DNA from: Anaerolineae bacterium
Lineage (GTDB): Bacteria > Chloroflexota > Anaerolineae > JAFGEY01
NCBI GenBank assembly: GCA_016931365.1
Contig: JAFGEY010000528.1
Location: 1 to 16,910 of the forward strand
Direction: 5' to 3'
Length of the DNA: 16,910 bases
In this document: positions 6,028-13,606 of the stretch, in pieces
How positions within the stretch are numbered: position 1 is the stretch's first letter
Layout: each line of letters opens with the position of its first letter
Notes under the pieces: generated by a model
What the model saw: the letters and a program-made list of their open reading frames with translations, nothing else
Databases searched by the model: none
Told to the model about the DNA's origin: nothing
Program-made: the position numbers and the translations under genes

Positions 6028-8094
6028 CTATGGTCTAAGACCTTCCGGCGGGACGAAAAAGAGCTCATCATACTTGGCGCCGGCATTCCAGTAGCACCAA
6101 CCTCCATCGTTGATCGCTTCGGCGGCGCGGCGTTGCTCGGCGATCTCAAAGCGGTCGTACCAATAATGCTGCAACCAGGGTCGAAAAACGGCCGTCGGCA
6201 CGCGTGCAAGGCCATAACTCAAACTGATGTCGATCACCTTGTACGGTTCATCAGACGGTGAAGCAAGCCCCAGGTTGCCGGATTCAAAGGTCGAGGGATA
6301 AATCATCGGGCAGATGTAATCGGCCACCGGACCGATGTCGATCAGCCGCTGACCAATACGCATATCGAATTCCGGCGCGACCACCAGCCCGTAGCCGAAA
6401 ATATCGGCGGAGAGAAAAGCCGGTGTTTCGTCGATCGTTGCCTGCGCCGCCTGGACAAAGCCCGCAACGGCGGCAATGCGCGATTCGAGCGAGTAGGGAA
6501 TCGAGTAGACCAGCGCGCGCACCACAGCCAGGCTCGTGCTGTCCGACGGATAACGCAGGTAATCGTACTGAATCTCATCAAAGCCGAGACGGATCATTTC
6601 TTTGCTGACCAGGATATTATAGTCCCACACTTCTTGCCTGGTGGGGTCCCCCCACGCCATCCCCTCACGGTCGTAGAAAATCTCGCCATTGGGATGGCGC
6701 ACGGCCAGTTCGGGCCGCGCATTGATCAGCTCGTTGTCTTTGAATATCACCATTCGCGCAACAGTGTAAATATGCCGCTCTTTACACAACCGGATGAACT
6801 CTTGCAGCGGCAGCTGCGGTGTCGAACGAACGTTTTCCGGCAGGTGATCCGAGTCGAGAGCCACATAGCCGCGGTCGCTTTTCACGTCGATGACGATGGC
6901 ATTCAGAATCGGGCTGCGGTCGACCATGTCGATCAACGTGATGATCTGGTTGCGACCCCACATCAGCAGGTTAAAGTTTATGTAAATGCCGTGTACGGCA
7001 AAGGGCGTCAAATTGATGTCGGCGCAAGGCAAATCGCCTGGCTCCAGGCAGGGATCGAGCGAATCGTAGCGCGAGGTTTTGGTTTCCGGACCAAAGGGAA
7101 TAGTCACCCGGGTAAAACCCGGCGTCTTGACAAACAGGGTGTACACCTGGGTCACATCGGGCAGGGTGTAACGCCCATTGGCGTCGATGGGCGCGATCTC
7201 GCCGTTGACCAGGAGCACGGTGTTGGTCAGTGGCTGCCCCGTCTCGACGTTACGAATCACGCCGGTCAACACGCGTGGGGCCAGCTCAACCCGCAACGAT
7301 GCCTGCCCATCATAGCCGGGTGTCGCTGCCTGGTAGCCCGAACGCTGAACCGACAACGCGATGTCCGGTATGACCTCGTGAATCACCACCTCGCCTTTGG
7401 CGTCCGTTGAAACACAGGCCTTGTCTACGCAAACCTGTGCCGCCTCGACTGTCTGGCCGGTCATTGCATCGAACACGCTGATCGTCGCCGTGAGCGGCGT
7501 GAGCGGAATGTGCAACGGCGTCTGGGCAAGTGTCGTTTCATAACGGGCATAGCCTGGATGCGTCACCGCGATCGCGTCTCCCTGGGCCACCCGGCGCAAC
7601 ACGAATCCGCCGGTCGCATCGAGTGGCACGATCTGCCCGTTCAAGGTCAGAATCGCATCGACCAGCGGCCGGTCATTGTGCCCCACCACCTTGCCGATCG
7701 CGCTGTTAGGGGCGAGGGCCACGTCGACGGCCAGCGTCTCCGGCCGTGCAAGACGTACCTCCACTTGCAGCTCTCGATCCAGGTAGCGCACAGCCTGGAT
7801 CGACAGCGTGTGGGTCATCTCATTTGCTACGTCAAATGCACAAACGCCGTCTTGATCGGTGATCGCCTGCACCTCATCTGTGCGTACCTGCGCACCAGCG
7901 ACCGGGGCACGGGTTTCCGCATCGCGCACCTGTATCTCGATCCGAACAGCTTGGGGCGGTGTGGGCGAGGGAGAGGGCCTCGGCGTCGACGCTTGGCTTG
8001 CCTTATCGTTCAACAGGTTGGGAACGAGCAAGATCGCTCCCAGCGCAATCGCTGACAGCGCGACGATGCCGACAACAATCAGACGACGATTCAT
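6028..8094 (-). CDS. Putative glycoside hydrolase (DUF4015-type) with four beta-sandwich repeats
   Basis: This 688-residue protein is exported and probably membrane-anchored. A hydrophobic segment at 5-26 is followed by a Pro/Ser/Thr linker (37-48). Four carboxypeptidase-regulatory-like beta-sandwich repeats follow at about 49-127, 128-200, 201-272 and 273-363; three contain the 'D-x-x-G' turn (DQDG, DAKG, DANG) and the second has a DATGG variant. Residues about 366-680 look like the DUF4015 TIM-barrel glycoside hydrolase domain: AVHGIYIN, AIVIDVKSDRGY (D403), ARMVIFKD, GFDEIQYDYLRYP (D506, E507, D511), CPMIYPS (595-601) and GWCYWNAG. The acidic residues at 506-511 are the likely catalytic group. 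The ATG at 8094 is 11 nt from GGAGG; a TTG at 8100 has better spacing (5 nt) and cannot be excluded. The substrate is unknown. Confidence 0.8.
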   Translation of the reverse strand: MNRRLIVVGIVALSAIALGAILLVPNLLNDKASQASTPRPSPSPTPPQAVRIEIQVRDAETRAPVAGAQVRTDEVQAITDQDGVCAFDVANEMTHTLSIQAVRYLDRELQVEVRLARPETLAVDVALAPNSAIGKVVGHNDRPLVDAILTLNGQIVPLDATGGFVLRRVAQGDAIAVTHPGYARYETTLAQTPLHIPLTPLTATISVFDAMTGQTVEAAQVCVDKACVSTDAKGEVVIHEVIPDIALSVQRSGYQAATPGYDGQASLRVELAPRVLTGVIRNVETGQPLTNTVLLVNGEIAPIDANGRYTLPDVTQVYTLFVKTPGFTRVTIPFGPETKTSRYDSLDPCLEPGDLPCADINLTPFAVHGIYINFNLLMWGRNQIITLIDMVDRSPILNAIVIDVKSDRGYVALDSDHLPENVRSTPQLPLQEFIRLCKERHIYTVARMVIFKDNELINARPELAVRHPNGEIFYDREGMAWGDPTRQEVWDYNILVSKEMIRLGFDEIQYDYLRYPSDSTSLAVVRALVYSIPYSLESRIAAVAGFVQAAQATIDETPAFLSADIFGYGLVVAPEFDMRIGQRLIDIGPVADYICPMIYPSTFESGNLGLASPSDEPYKVIDISLSYGLARVPTAVFRPWLQHYWYDRFEIAEQRRAAEAINDGGWCYWNAGAKYDELFFVPPEGLRP

Positions 8095-8146
8095 AGACAA
8101 TGGCTCCTCCAAGAGCGCCCGATCGAGCGGGCGACATTGAGCGGGG

Positions 8147-8176
8147 ATTATACCACACCTTGTTTCAAAAAAACAA
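8147..8176 (-). promoter_or_regulatory. Promoter of the glycoside hydrolase gene
   Basis: On the minus strand a consensus TATAAT (8152-8147) is preceded at 18 nt by TTGTTT (8176-8171). The start would be near 8140, giving a leader of about 46 nt. It is back to back with the promoter of the Nudix regulator, only 3 nt separating the two -35 boxes, so one regulator could act on both. Confidence 0.6.
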
Positions 8177-8179
8177 GAC

Positions 8180-8208
8180 TTGACAGCCTCTGTGGTTTGT
8201 TGTATTAT
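8180..8208 (+). promoter_or_regulatory. Near-consensus promoter of the Nudix regulator operon
   Basis: TTGACA (8180-8185), exactly 17 nt, then TATTAT (8203-8208). This is the best promoter in the window. Transcription should start near 8215, about 25 nt before the ATG at 8240. Confidence 0.8.
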
Positions 8209-8223
8209 AAGTGTTACAAACAC
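8195..8223. promoter_or_regulatory. Candidate operator over the -10 and start site
   Basis: Two overlapping inverted repeats lie here. GTTTGT (8195-8200) and ACAAAC (8216-8221) flank the -10 with a 15-nt spacer. GTGTT-ACA-AACAC (8211-8223) is a perfect 13-bp repeat over the predicted start site. Either position would block RNA polymerase, as expected for autorepression by the downstream Nudix-winged-helix protein. Binding is inferred. Confidence 0.45.
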
Positions 8224-8239
8224 ACTAAGCGGAGACAGA

Positions 8240-8941
8240 ATGAGCGACTCCACCACCTATGATCCATCTCGATACGAACGCCCCTCGGTGACGGTGGATG
8301 TGGCCATCTTTACGCTGCGCCAGGGTGAATTGCACGTCTTGCTCGTCCAGCGCAAGCACTGGCCTTTCGAGGGGATGTGGGCCATCCCCGGCGGATTTAT
8401 CAAGATGGACGAATCGCTCGAAACTTCGGCGCGCCGTGAGCTGGCCGAAGAAACCGGCATCGACGATCCCGACATCTATCTGGAACAACTCTACACCTTT
8501 GGCGATCCGGGCCGCGATCCGCGCACACGGGTGATCACTGTCGCCTATTTCGCGCTGATCTCTTCCGACCATCTCCACCTGCGCGCCAGTTCGGACGCCG
8601 CCGCTGCCGACTGGTTTCCGGCCTACCACCCGCCCAAACTGGCTTTCGACCACACCCCAATCCTGCGCTACGCGATCCAACGCCTGCGCTACAAGCTCGA
8701 ATACACCGCGCTGGCTTTCCAGCTTTTGTCCGAAACGTTTACCCTCACCGAGCTTCAAGAGGCCTACGAATACATCCTTGATGAAACGCTGGACAAGCGC
8801 AATTTCCGGCGCAAGGTGCTGGCCGCCGACATCCTGGAAGAGACTCCGTTCATCCGCAGCGGCGATCACCGTCCGGCCAAATTGTACCGTTTTAGATCGG
8901 ACGCCGTGGCCGAGGTCAAGGCGCGGCGATTGTTTCCCTGA
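8240..8941 (+). CDS. Nudix-winged-helix transcriptional regulator (NrtR/AraQ-like)
   Basis: A 233-residue protein with an N-terminal Nudix fold and a C-terminal winged helix, the layout of NrtR-family regulators. These sense ADP-ribose or related sugar nucleotides and control NAD or sugar pathways. The Nudix box is complete (G52, E58, R66-E67, E70-E71, G73, pattern GX5EX7REUXEEXGU), so hydrolase activity may remain; many NrtR proteins have a decayed box. The C-terminal part from about 150 (YTALAFQLLSETFTLTELQE, then RNFRRKVL and AKLYRF) matches the NrtR winged-helix domain. The ATG at 8240 has GGAG 5 nt upstream. It heads a tight run with an XPB-like protein (18-nt gap) and galactokinase, so a sugar-linked role is more likely than NAD control. 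A plain ADP-ribose pyrophosphatase is the alternative. Confidence 0.85.
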   Translation: MSDSTTYDPSRYERPSVTVDVAIFTLRQGELHVLLVQRKHWPFEGMWAIPGGFIKMDESLETSARRELAEETGIDDPDIYLEQLYTFGDPGRDPRTRVITVAYFALISSDHLHLRASSDAAAADWFPAYHPPKLAFDHTPILRYAIQRLRYKLEYTALAFQLLSETFTLTELQEAYEYILDETLDKRNFRRKVLAADILEETPFIRSGDHRPAKLYRFRSDAVAEVKARRLFP

Positions 8942-8959
8942 CTTGACCGGCAAGGAGTA

Positions 8960-10642
8960 ATGGTGAAAACCTTGCGCGAGTGCCTGGCCGAATATGATAC
9001 CGCCTTGCTGCGCGCCATCGCCCAACGGCGCGGCGTTGAACTCGCCGCGTCAGGCTTGCCCGAGATAGCCGTCGAACTCACCGGATCATTGCTCGATCCG
9101 GCTTTGATCGACGAGGCGATGCGTTGGCTGACCGACGGCGAGCGCCGGGCGTTGGACACGCTGATCCTCAACAACGGCCGCCTGCCAATGCTGCGCTTTA
9201 CCCAGCAGTTCGGCGAGATCCGCCGCTTTGGCCCGGCCAGCCTGGCCCGCGAAGCCCCCTGGCTCGCCCCGATTAGCGCCGCCGAAGGGCTGTGGTACCA
9301 GGGCTTGATCTCACGCAGTTTCAAAGAGCAAGACGGCATTTCAACCGAGTTTGCGTTCATCCCCAGCGATCTGCTGCCCCACCTGCCGCCGCCGCAGACT
9401 ACCCTAATGAGCTTTGATGTTGCCGAGACCGAGCGCCCGCACCGCATCGAGATGGGCGACGTGACCCTGATCGACGACATGTGCATGTTACTCGCCCTGG
9501 TCCAGACCGACGAGGTGCGCATCCAGGCCGGCCAACTTCCGCCCGACATCGTATCGACGCTCCAGAAACAGTTTTGGGACGAGGCCCCCGCCCGGCTGGA
9601 ATTTTTGTTTCACCTGGCCCAGATGGCCGGCCTGATCTCGGTCGAAGGGCGGCAGGTGCGCCTGCACCGCGATCCGGTGCGCGATTGGCTCAAGGGCATG
9701 CGCGCCGGGCAACTGCATCGTCTGCAACTGGCCTGGCGCGACGATCCGAGCTGGAATGAGCTATGGCACGTGCCCACCATCGTCTGCGAAGAGACCGGCT
9801 GGAGCAACGATCCCTTTGTCGCGCGGCAGGCGGTGCTGGAGTTGCTCAAACGCTGCCGCAGCGATGCCTGGCTGTCAATCTCGGACTTTGTCGAGGCCGT
9901 CAAGCGCCAGTTACCCGACTATTTGCGGCCCGACGGTGACTTTGACAGTTGGTACATCCGCGACCGGCGCACCAACCAATATTTGACCGGTCTGGAACAT
10001 TGGGATAAAATTGAGGGCGCTTTGCTGGCCTATTTCTTCGAAGGCCCGCTGCACTGGCTGGGGATGGTCTCATTGGGCTACCGCGAAGGCTGGCAAAAAC
10101 CCACCGCCATCCGCCTGACCGCCTGGGGAACCGCGTTTCTGGGCCTGACTGAACTGTCGGAAGCTCAACTGCCCGAACAACCGGCCCAGATTTCGCCTGA
10201 AGGACGGATCACCCTGCCCCGTGAAGCGTCTCTGTACGATCGTTTCCAACTGGCACGCATCGGCGAGTGGCGCGCATCCAGGCCCGATTACGTGTTCGAG
10301 ATCACTTCTGAGGCTTTGCGCCGCGCATTTGGGGAAAAGATCGAGGTGGACATGGTCGAAAATTTTCTGAGCCGCATCGGCCAGGGCCAGCTTCCGGCAG
10401 CCACGGTCGCCCGCATCCGCGCACTGGCCAGTCGATACGGACACGTGCGCCTGCGCCGGGCCGCGATCCTGGAAACGCGCACGCCCAAAACGATGCTCGA
10501 TCTGAACATGCACGAACGCATCCGCCCCTATCTGCGCCAGCAGATCAGCCCTACCGCCGTACTGGTACGCGAAAGCGATTGGGACTTGTTGATTCAAGAG
10601 TTGGAACGCGCCGGGTATCTGCCCGAAATCGTCGATCATTGA
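8960..10642 (+). CDS. XPB/Ssl2-like helicase-associated domain protein without helicase core
   Basis: A 560-residue cytoplasmic protein. The C-terminal section from about 430 (YVFEITSEALRRAFGEKIEV, SRYGHVRLRRAAILETR, TAVLVRESDWDLLIQELERAGYLPEI) resembles the XPB/Ssl2-like 'helicase-associated' domain (Helicase_C_3) of uncharacterised bacterial proteins. The N-terminal region (LRECLAEYDTALLRAIAQRR, then WLTDGERRALDTLILNNGRL) has helix-rich winged-helix-like segments. I find no Walker A or DEAH box, so it is not a helicase by itself. The ATG at 8960 is only 2 nt from GGAG; a GTG at 8963 is spaced 5 nt and may be the true start. It sits 13 nt before galK. Its function is unknown; a nucleic-acid-binding or regulatory role is a guess. 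Confidence 0.7.
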   Translation: MVKTLRECLAEYDTALLRAIAQRRGVELAASGLPEIAVELTGSLLDPALIDEAMRWLTDGERRALDTLILNNGRLPMLRFTQQFGEIRRFGPASLAREAPWLAPISAAEGLWYQGLISRSFKEQDGISTEFAFIPSDLLPHLPPPQTTLMSFDVAETERPHRIEMGDVTLIDDMCMLLALVQTDEVRIQAGQLPPDIVSTLQKQFWDEAPARLEFLFHLAQMAGLISVEGRQVRLHRDPVRDWLKGMRAGQLHRLQLAWRDDPSWNELWHVPTIVCEETGWSNDPFVARQAVLELLKRCRSDAWLSISDFVEAVKRQLPDYLRPDGDFDSWYIRDRRTNQYLTGLEHWDKIEGALLAYFFEGPLHWLGMVSLGYREGWQKPTAIRLTAWGTAFLGLTELSEAQLPEQPAQISPEGRITLPREASLYDRFQLARIGEWRASRPDYVFEITSEALRRAFGEKIEVDMVENFLSRIGQGQLPAATVARIRALASRYGHVRLRRAAILETRTPKTMLDLNMHERIRPYLRQQISPTAVLVRESDWDLLIQELERAGYLPEIVDH

Positions 10643-10655
10643 CTTTAAGGAAAAG

Positions 10656-11843
10656 ATGATGGGAAACTCGATCCAATTGCCTCTCCAAGAACGCATTGCC
10701 AGACTAAGACACGAGTTTGTGCGCACGTATGACGCAAAACCGGAGTTGATCGTCCGCGCGCCGGGCCGGGTCAACCTGATTGGCGAGCACACCGACTATA
10801 ACGACGGCTATGTGCTGCCCATTGCCATCGACCGCAGTGTGCTTGTTGCCGTCGCCGCGCGTACCGATCGCACGGTACGCCTGCACGCCGTCGATTTTGA
10901 CGCACAAGACGCATTTTCGCTCGAACACATCGACCATGCCGAGACGCAAAAATGGAGTAACTATCAACGCGGCGTCGCCAGCGTACTGCTGAGACGCGGC
11001 TTTGACCTGCCCGGTGTCGACGTGGCATTCAGCAGTGACGTGCCCATCGCCTCAGGCCTTTCTTCTTCAGCAGCGCTCGAGGTGGGCACGGCAGTGATGT
11101 GGCAAACCCTGGTCGGGTTCGCGTTGTCACGCCCGGAACTGGCTCTGCTCTGCCAGCGCGCCGAAAACACCTTTGTCGGCGTCAACTGCGGGATTATGGA
11201 TCAATTCATCTCCGCGCTGGGGCAGAAAAACGCCGCCCTGTTCATCGACTGTCGCACCCTCGACTACAAACCGGTGTCACTCCCCGCGCAGATCGCCGTG
11301 GTGGTGATGGACACGGCCAAACGGCGCGGACTGACCGATTCGGCCTACAACACGCGCCGCGCCGAATGCGAACAAGGCGTGCGGTTCTTGCAGCGGCACC
11401 TGCCCAACATAACCGCCTTGCGCGACGTGTCGGTGTCCGAGTTTGAGCGATATGCCCATGAATTACCCCAAAATGTGCAGATGCGCTGCCGCCACGTGGT
11501 CAGTGAGAATCAGCGCGTGCTCGATTTCGTCGCCGCTTCCGATCGCGGCGATACCCAATCGATGGGCGAGATGATCAACGCCTCCCACATCAGCCTGCGC
11601 GACGATTACGCGGTGAGCTGCGCCGAGCTGGATGCGATGGTCGAAGCGGCGTGGCGTGCGCCGGGTGTGATCGGCGCGCGGATGACCGGCGCGGGCTTTG
11701 GCGGCTGCGCAGTGGCCCTGGTCGAAAAGACGCAGGCCGAGGCATTTGTGGCCCAGGTGGCTCCCGTTTACGAACAGACTACCAGACTCGTGCCCAACCT
11801 GTACGTCTGCCAGGCCGAAGACGGTGCGGGTGCGGTGTATTGA
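10656..11843 (+). CDS. galK: Galactokinase
   Basis: A 395-residue GHMP kinase that phosphorylates alpha-D-galactose to galactose-1-phosphate, the entry step of the Leloir pathway. All family motifs are visible: the signature APGRVNLIGEHTDYNDG (35-51, R38 the stabilising arginine and E44-H45-T46-D47 for sugar binding), the ATP loop GLSSSAA (134-140), MDQF with the catalytic D182, and GARMTGAGFGG (340-350). Length is normal. Two ATGs occur in tandem at 10656 and 10659; the second is better spaced (7 nt) from AAGGA (10647-10651). No galT or galE is in the window, so it belongs to the Nudix-regulator run. Confidence 0.96.
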   Translation: MMGNSIQLPLQERIARLRHEFVRTYDAKPELIVRAPGRVNLIGEHTDYNDGYVLPIAIDRSVLVAVAARTDRTVRLHAVDFDAQDAFSLEHIDHAETQKWSNYQRGVASVLLRRGFDLPGVDVAFSSDVPIASGLSSSAALEVGTAVMWQTLVGFALSRPELALLCQRAENTFVGVNCGIMDQFISALGQKNAALFIDCRTLDYKPVSLPAQIAVVVMDTAKRRGLTDSAYNTRRAECEQGVRFLQRHLPNITALRDVSVSEFERYAHELPQNVQMRCRHVVSENQRVLDFVAASDRGDTQSMGEMINASHISLRDDYAVSCAELDAMVEAAWRAPGVIGARMTGAGFGGCAVALVEKTQAEAFVAQVAPVYEQTTRLVPNLYVCQAEDGAGAVY

Positions 11844-11857
11844 GTAAAAAATCGTAC

Positions 11858-11885
11858 TTGCAATCATGAGGTTTTGGTGTATACT
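11858..11885 (+). promoter_or_regulatory. Candidate promoter of the polyamine transporter operon
   Basis: TTGCAA (11858-11863), 16 nt, then TATACT (11880-11885). It starts 15 nt after the galK stop, and transcription would begin near 11892. This gives a leader of about 400 nt before the binding-protein start. A TTGACA at 11896-11901 has no good -10 downstream. Confidence 0.5.
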
Positions 11886-11899
11886 GTTTAATGATTTGA

Positions 11900-11936
11900 C
11901 AACTGATGCTTTGTGAATTCTCACAAACGTCAGTTG
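11900..11936. repeat. Long imperfect palindrome
   Basis: CAACTGA (11900-11906) pairs with TCAGTTG (11930-11936), TTTGTGA (11910-11916) with TCACAAA (11921-11927), and the bases between pair except for a bulged C11909. The result is a stem of 16 bp closed by a 4-nt loop (ATTC). It starts 15 nt past the -10 box, so it would be the first structure in the transcript, or a DNA operator. No U-run follows, so it is not a standard galK terminator. Confidence 0.6.
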
Positions 11937-12000
11937 GTGGCCTGACAAGGTTGTTCGACGCAGAAAAACTCAAAGGCCATCCAAGGCCAATCCTTCAATC

Positions 12001-12077
12001 GGGGCTTGCAAGGCATATCGGCATCAGGTACCCTCACCTTGATGAGGTTCGGTATGCCAGGAGTGCAGCCCTCTTTT
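12001..12077 (+). ncRNA. Terminator-like three-helix leader element (candidate attenuator)
   Basis: Three collinear helices: P1 12002-12010 with 12064-12071 (8 bp, bulged T12007), P2 12012-12020 with 12050-12058 (9 bp, one G-U), and P3 12022-12029 with 12036-12044 (8 bp, bulged T12039) closed by ACCCTC. The GC-rich P1 is followed by TCTTTT (12072-12077), as in an intrinsic terminator. TGCCAG (12055-12060), part of P2, can instead pair with CTGGCA (12078-12083), and that segment can also pair with GCCAG (12089-12093). Mutually exclusive folds of this kind are typical of attenuators. The function is inferred. Confidence 0.45.
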
Positions 12078-12293
12078 CTGGCAGACACGCCAGGTTCTAT
12101 CCCAAGTGTCACCACACCTTTTCTCGAGAGAACAGATTCGCCGCATTCACGCCACAGCGCGATGATGCAGCCTTGGGTTTGAATGCATCAGGCCATACGC
12201 TAGTTCACCGTATGCGCCTTGGTTTGTGTGTTATCCGCAAACCGGATGTCAAATTGGATGAAGAAAAACAATCAAAAAGGAGGAAATTCCAAG

Positions 12294-13352
12294 ATGGGTT
12301 CAGGTGCAAAACGTATTTTCTGGGGACTGTTCAGCCTCGTTGTCGTGGTGGGATTAATTGCCTGCGGCGGCAAGAAGGCGCAGGGGCCACTGGTGGCCCT
12401 CGAATGGGCCGGTTACGAACAAGAGGTATTCTGGACCAAATTTGCCGAAAAGCACCCCGATGTTGAGGTCGAATATGCCTTTTTCGCCGACGACCCGGAA
12501 GCATTTGCCAAGCTGCAAAGCGGTTTCAAGGCCGATCTGGTTCACCCCAATACAAGTTGGGTGAAATTGTATGTCGAGAATGATATGCTGGAAGAGATCG
12601 ACACCAGCAAATTGAGCAACTGGTCAGGGATCATTCCCGAATTGGCCAAGATGGGACAGGTCAACGGCAAGCAATACCTGGTGCCCTGGGAGTGGGGCTA
12701 TGACTCGATCATCGTGCGCTCTGACCTGGTAAAAGAAATGCCCGATTCGTGGGCCGATCTATGGGACCCGCAGTATGCCGGACATGTTTCGATCAATGAT
12801 TCAGCCGAAGTGGCCGTGGTCTTTACCTCGCTGGTTCTGGGCTATGACCCCTACACGCTGACCGAGGCACAGCTTGAAGAAGTCAAGCAAAAATTGATCG
12901 ACCTCAAGCCCAACCTGCTCAATTTCTGGAACGACTATACCGAGCTCAATCAGCAGATCGCCTCCGGTGAACTATGGTTGGCCGTCGCCTGGCCCGACGC
13001 CTATGCAACGGCCGCGGCCGAAGGCATCGCGGTCGAGTACATCACCCCCAAAGAAGGTCGGCTGGTGTGGGTTTATGGGTTGTGCATCCCCAAGAGCGGC
13101 GACAACCCCGACCTGGCGTTGGAGTACATCGACGCCATGATCGATGTGAATTCGATGGCCGAGATGGCCAACCAGTATGCCTACGGCGCGGCCAACGCCA
13201 ATATCGTTGAATTGACCGATCCTGACTGGGTCAAGGTGATGCAACTCGACCAGCTGGACTTTCTCTCCAAGATGTTCTATTTCAAACCGCTGACCGATGA
13301 GCAGCGCAAGGCCTGGACTTCGCTGTGGGATGAGGTTAAGGCAGCCCAGTAG
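12294..13352 (+). CDS. potD: Spermidine/putrescine-family ABC transporter binding lipoprotein
   Basis: A 352-residue extracytoplasmic solute-binding lipoprotein that delivers its ligand to the permeases encoded downstream. The signal peptide runs through VVVVGLIA and ends at the lipobox cysteine C24. The body follows the PotD pattern: LEWAGYEQEV (W38, Y41), DLVHPNTSW (81-89), SWADLWDPQYAGHV (152-165), NDSAEV (D169, E172), AWPDAY (W233) and GRLVWVYGLCIP (W259). Compared from memory with E. coli PotD, Asp168 and Glu171 are kept, but Asp257 is replaced by Y261, so the ligand may differ from spermidine. The ATG at 12294 has AAGGAGG 10 nt upstream; an ATG at 12258 would place that site inside the gene. 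It follows the long structured leader. Confidence 0.88.
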   Translation: MGSGAKRIFWGLFSLVVVVGLIACGGKKAQGPLVALEWAGYEQEVFWTKFAEKHPDVEVEYAFFADDPEAFAKLQSGFKADLVHPNTSWVKLYVENDMLEEIDTSKLSNWSGIIPELAKMGQVNGKQYLVPWEWGYDSIIVRSDLVKEMPDSWADLWDPQYAGHVSINDSAEVAVVFTSLVLGYDPYTLTEAQLEEVKQKLIDLKPNLLNFWNDYTELNQQIASGELWLAVAWPDAYATAAAEGIAVEYITPKEGRLVWVYGLCIPKSGDNPDLALEYIDAMIDVNSMAEMANQYAYGAANANIVELTDPDWVKVMQLDQLDFLSKMFYFKPLTDEQRKAWTSLWDEVKAAQ

Positions 13353-13606
13353 AAGCCGATTCTCTTGTATATGAATGTAGAAATGTGGATGGAAAAACGA
13401 GTTAGCATGAAAAACCAGGATAGCCTTCAATCAACAGGCTGCGCGTTTGTCGTCCGCTATGGCGCGACGCGATTCTTCCTGGGCATTGCTGACGCCATCG
13501 ACTCTTTTGATGAACGTTGTCGCCACCCAAGTAACCCTGGTGCTTTTGTTGCTCAAGTTACCAGTTCTCAATCGTGCACCGTTAACCTGACGTTATGATT
13601 CAATCA

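Larger units (their letters stand above)
11844..12293 (+). other. 450-nt intergenic region holding a long structured leader
   Basis: No protein gene is supported here. The region holds a promoter (11858-11885), a 16-bp hairpin (11900-11936), a three-helix stem-loop with a U-rich tail (12001-12077), competing stems at 12055-12093 and three further stems before the ribosome site: 12163-12169 with 12184-12190, 12191-12199 with 12209-12218, and 12221-12226 with 12238-12243. The strong AAGGAGG site (12277-12283) is outside them. The class matches no riboswitch I can name. Confidence 0.55.

Noticed and set aside
8225..9025. 266-codon minus-strand frame
   Set aside because: It is the antisense shadow of the Nudix regulator, whose Nudix box is complete.
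11913..11925. CRP-type site TGTGA-TCACA
   Set aside because: The spacer is 4 nt instead of 6, and no CRP gene is known here, so it is described only as a palindrome.
12001..12072. Possible TPP riboswitch on the minus strand (ACCTGAT and ATGCC pieces)
   Set aside because: The conserved CUGAGA and the full pyrophosphate-sensor core are missing, and on that strand there is no gene downstream to regulate.
11930..12115. 61-codon minus-strand frame in the leader
   Set aside because: No promoter or ribosome site, and the open frame falls within the stem-loop region where palindromes create chance frames.
11906..12466. 186-codon plus-strand frame over the structured leader
   Set aside because: It overlaps the binding-protein gene in another frame and its translation has no domain; the hairpins explain the region better.
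13407..13598. 63-codon plus-strand frame between the binding-protein and permease genes
   Set aside because: No ribosome site and no recognised family; kept only as part of the gap description.
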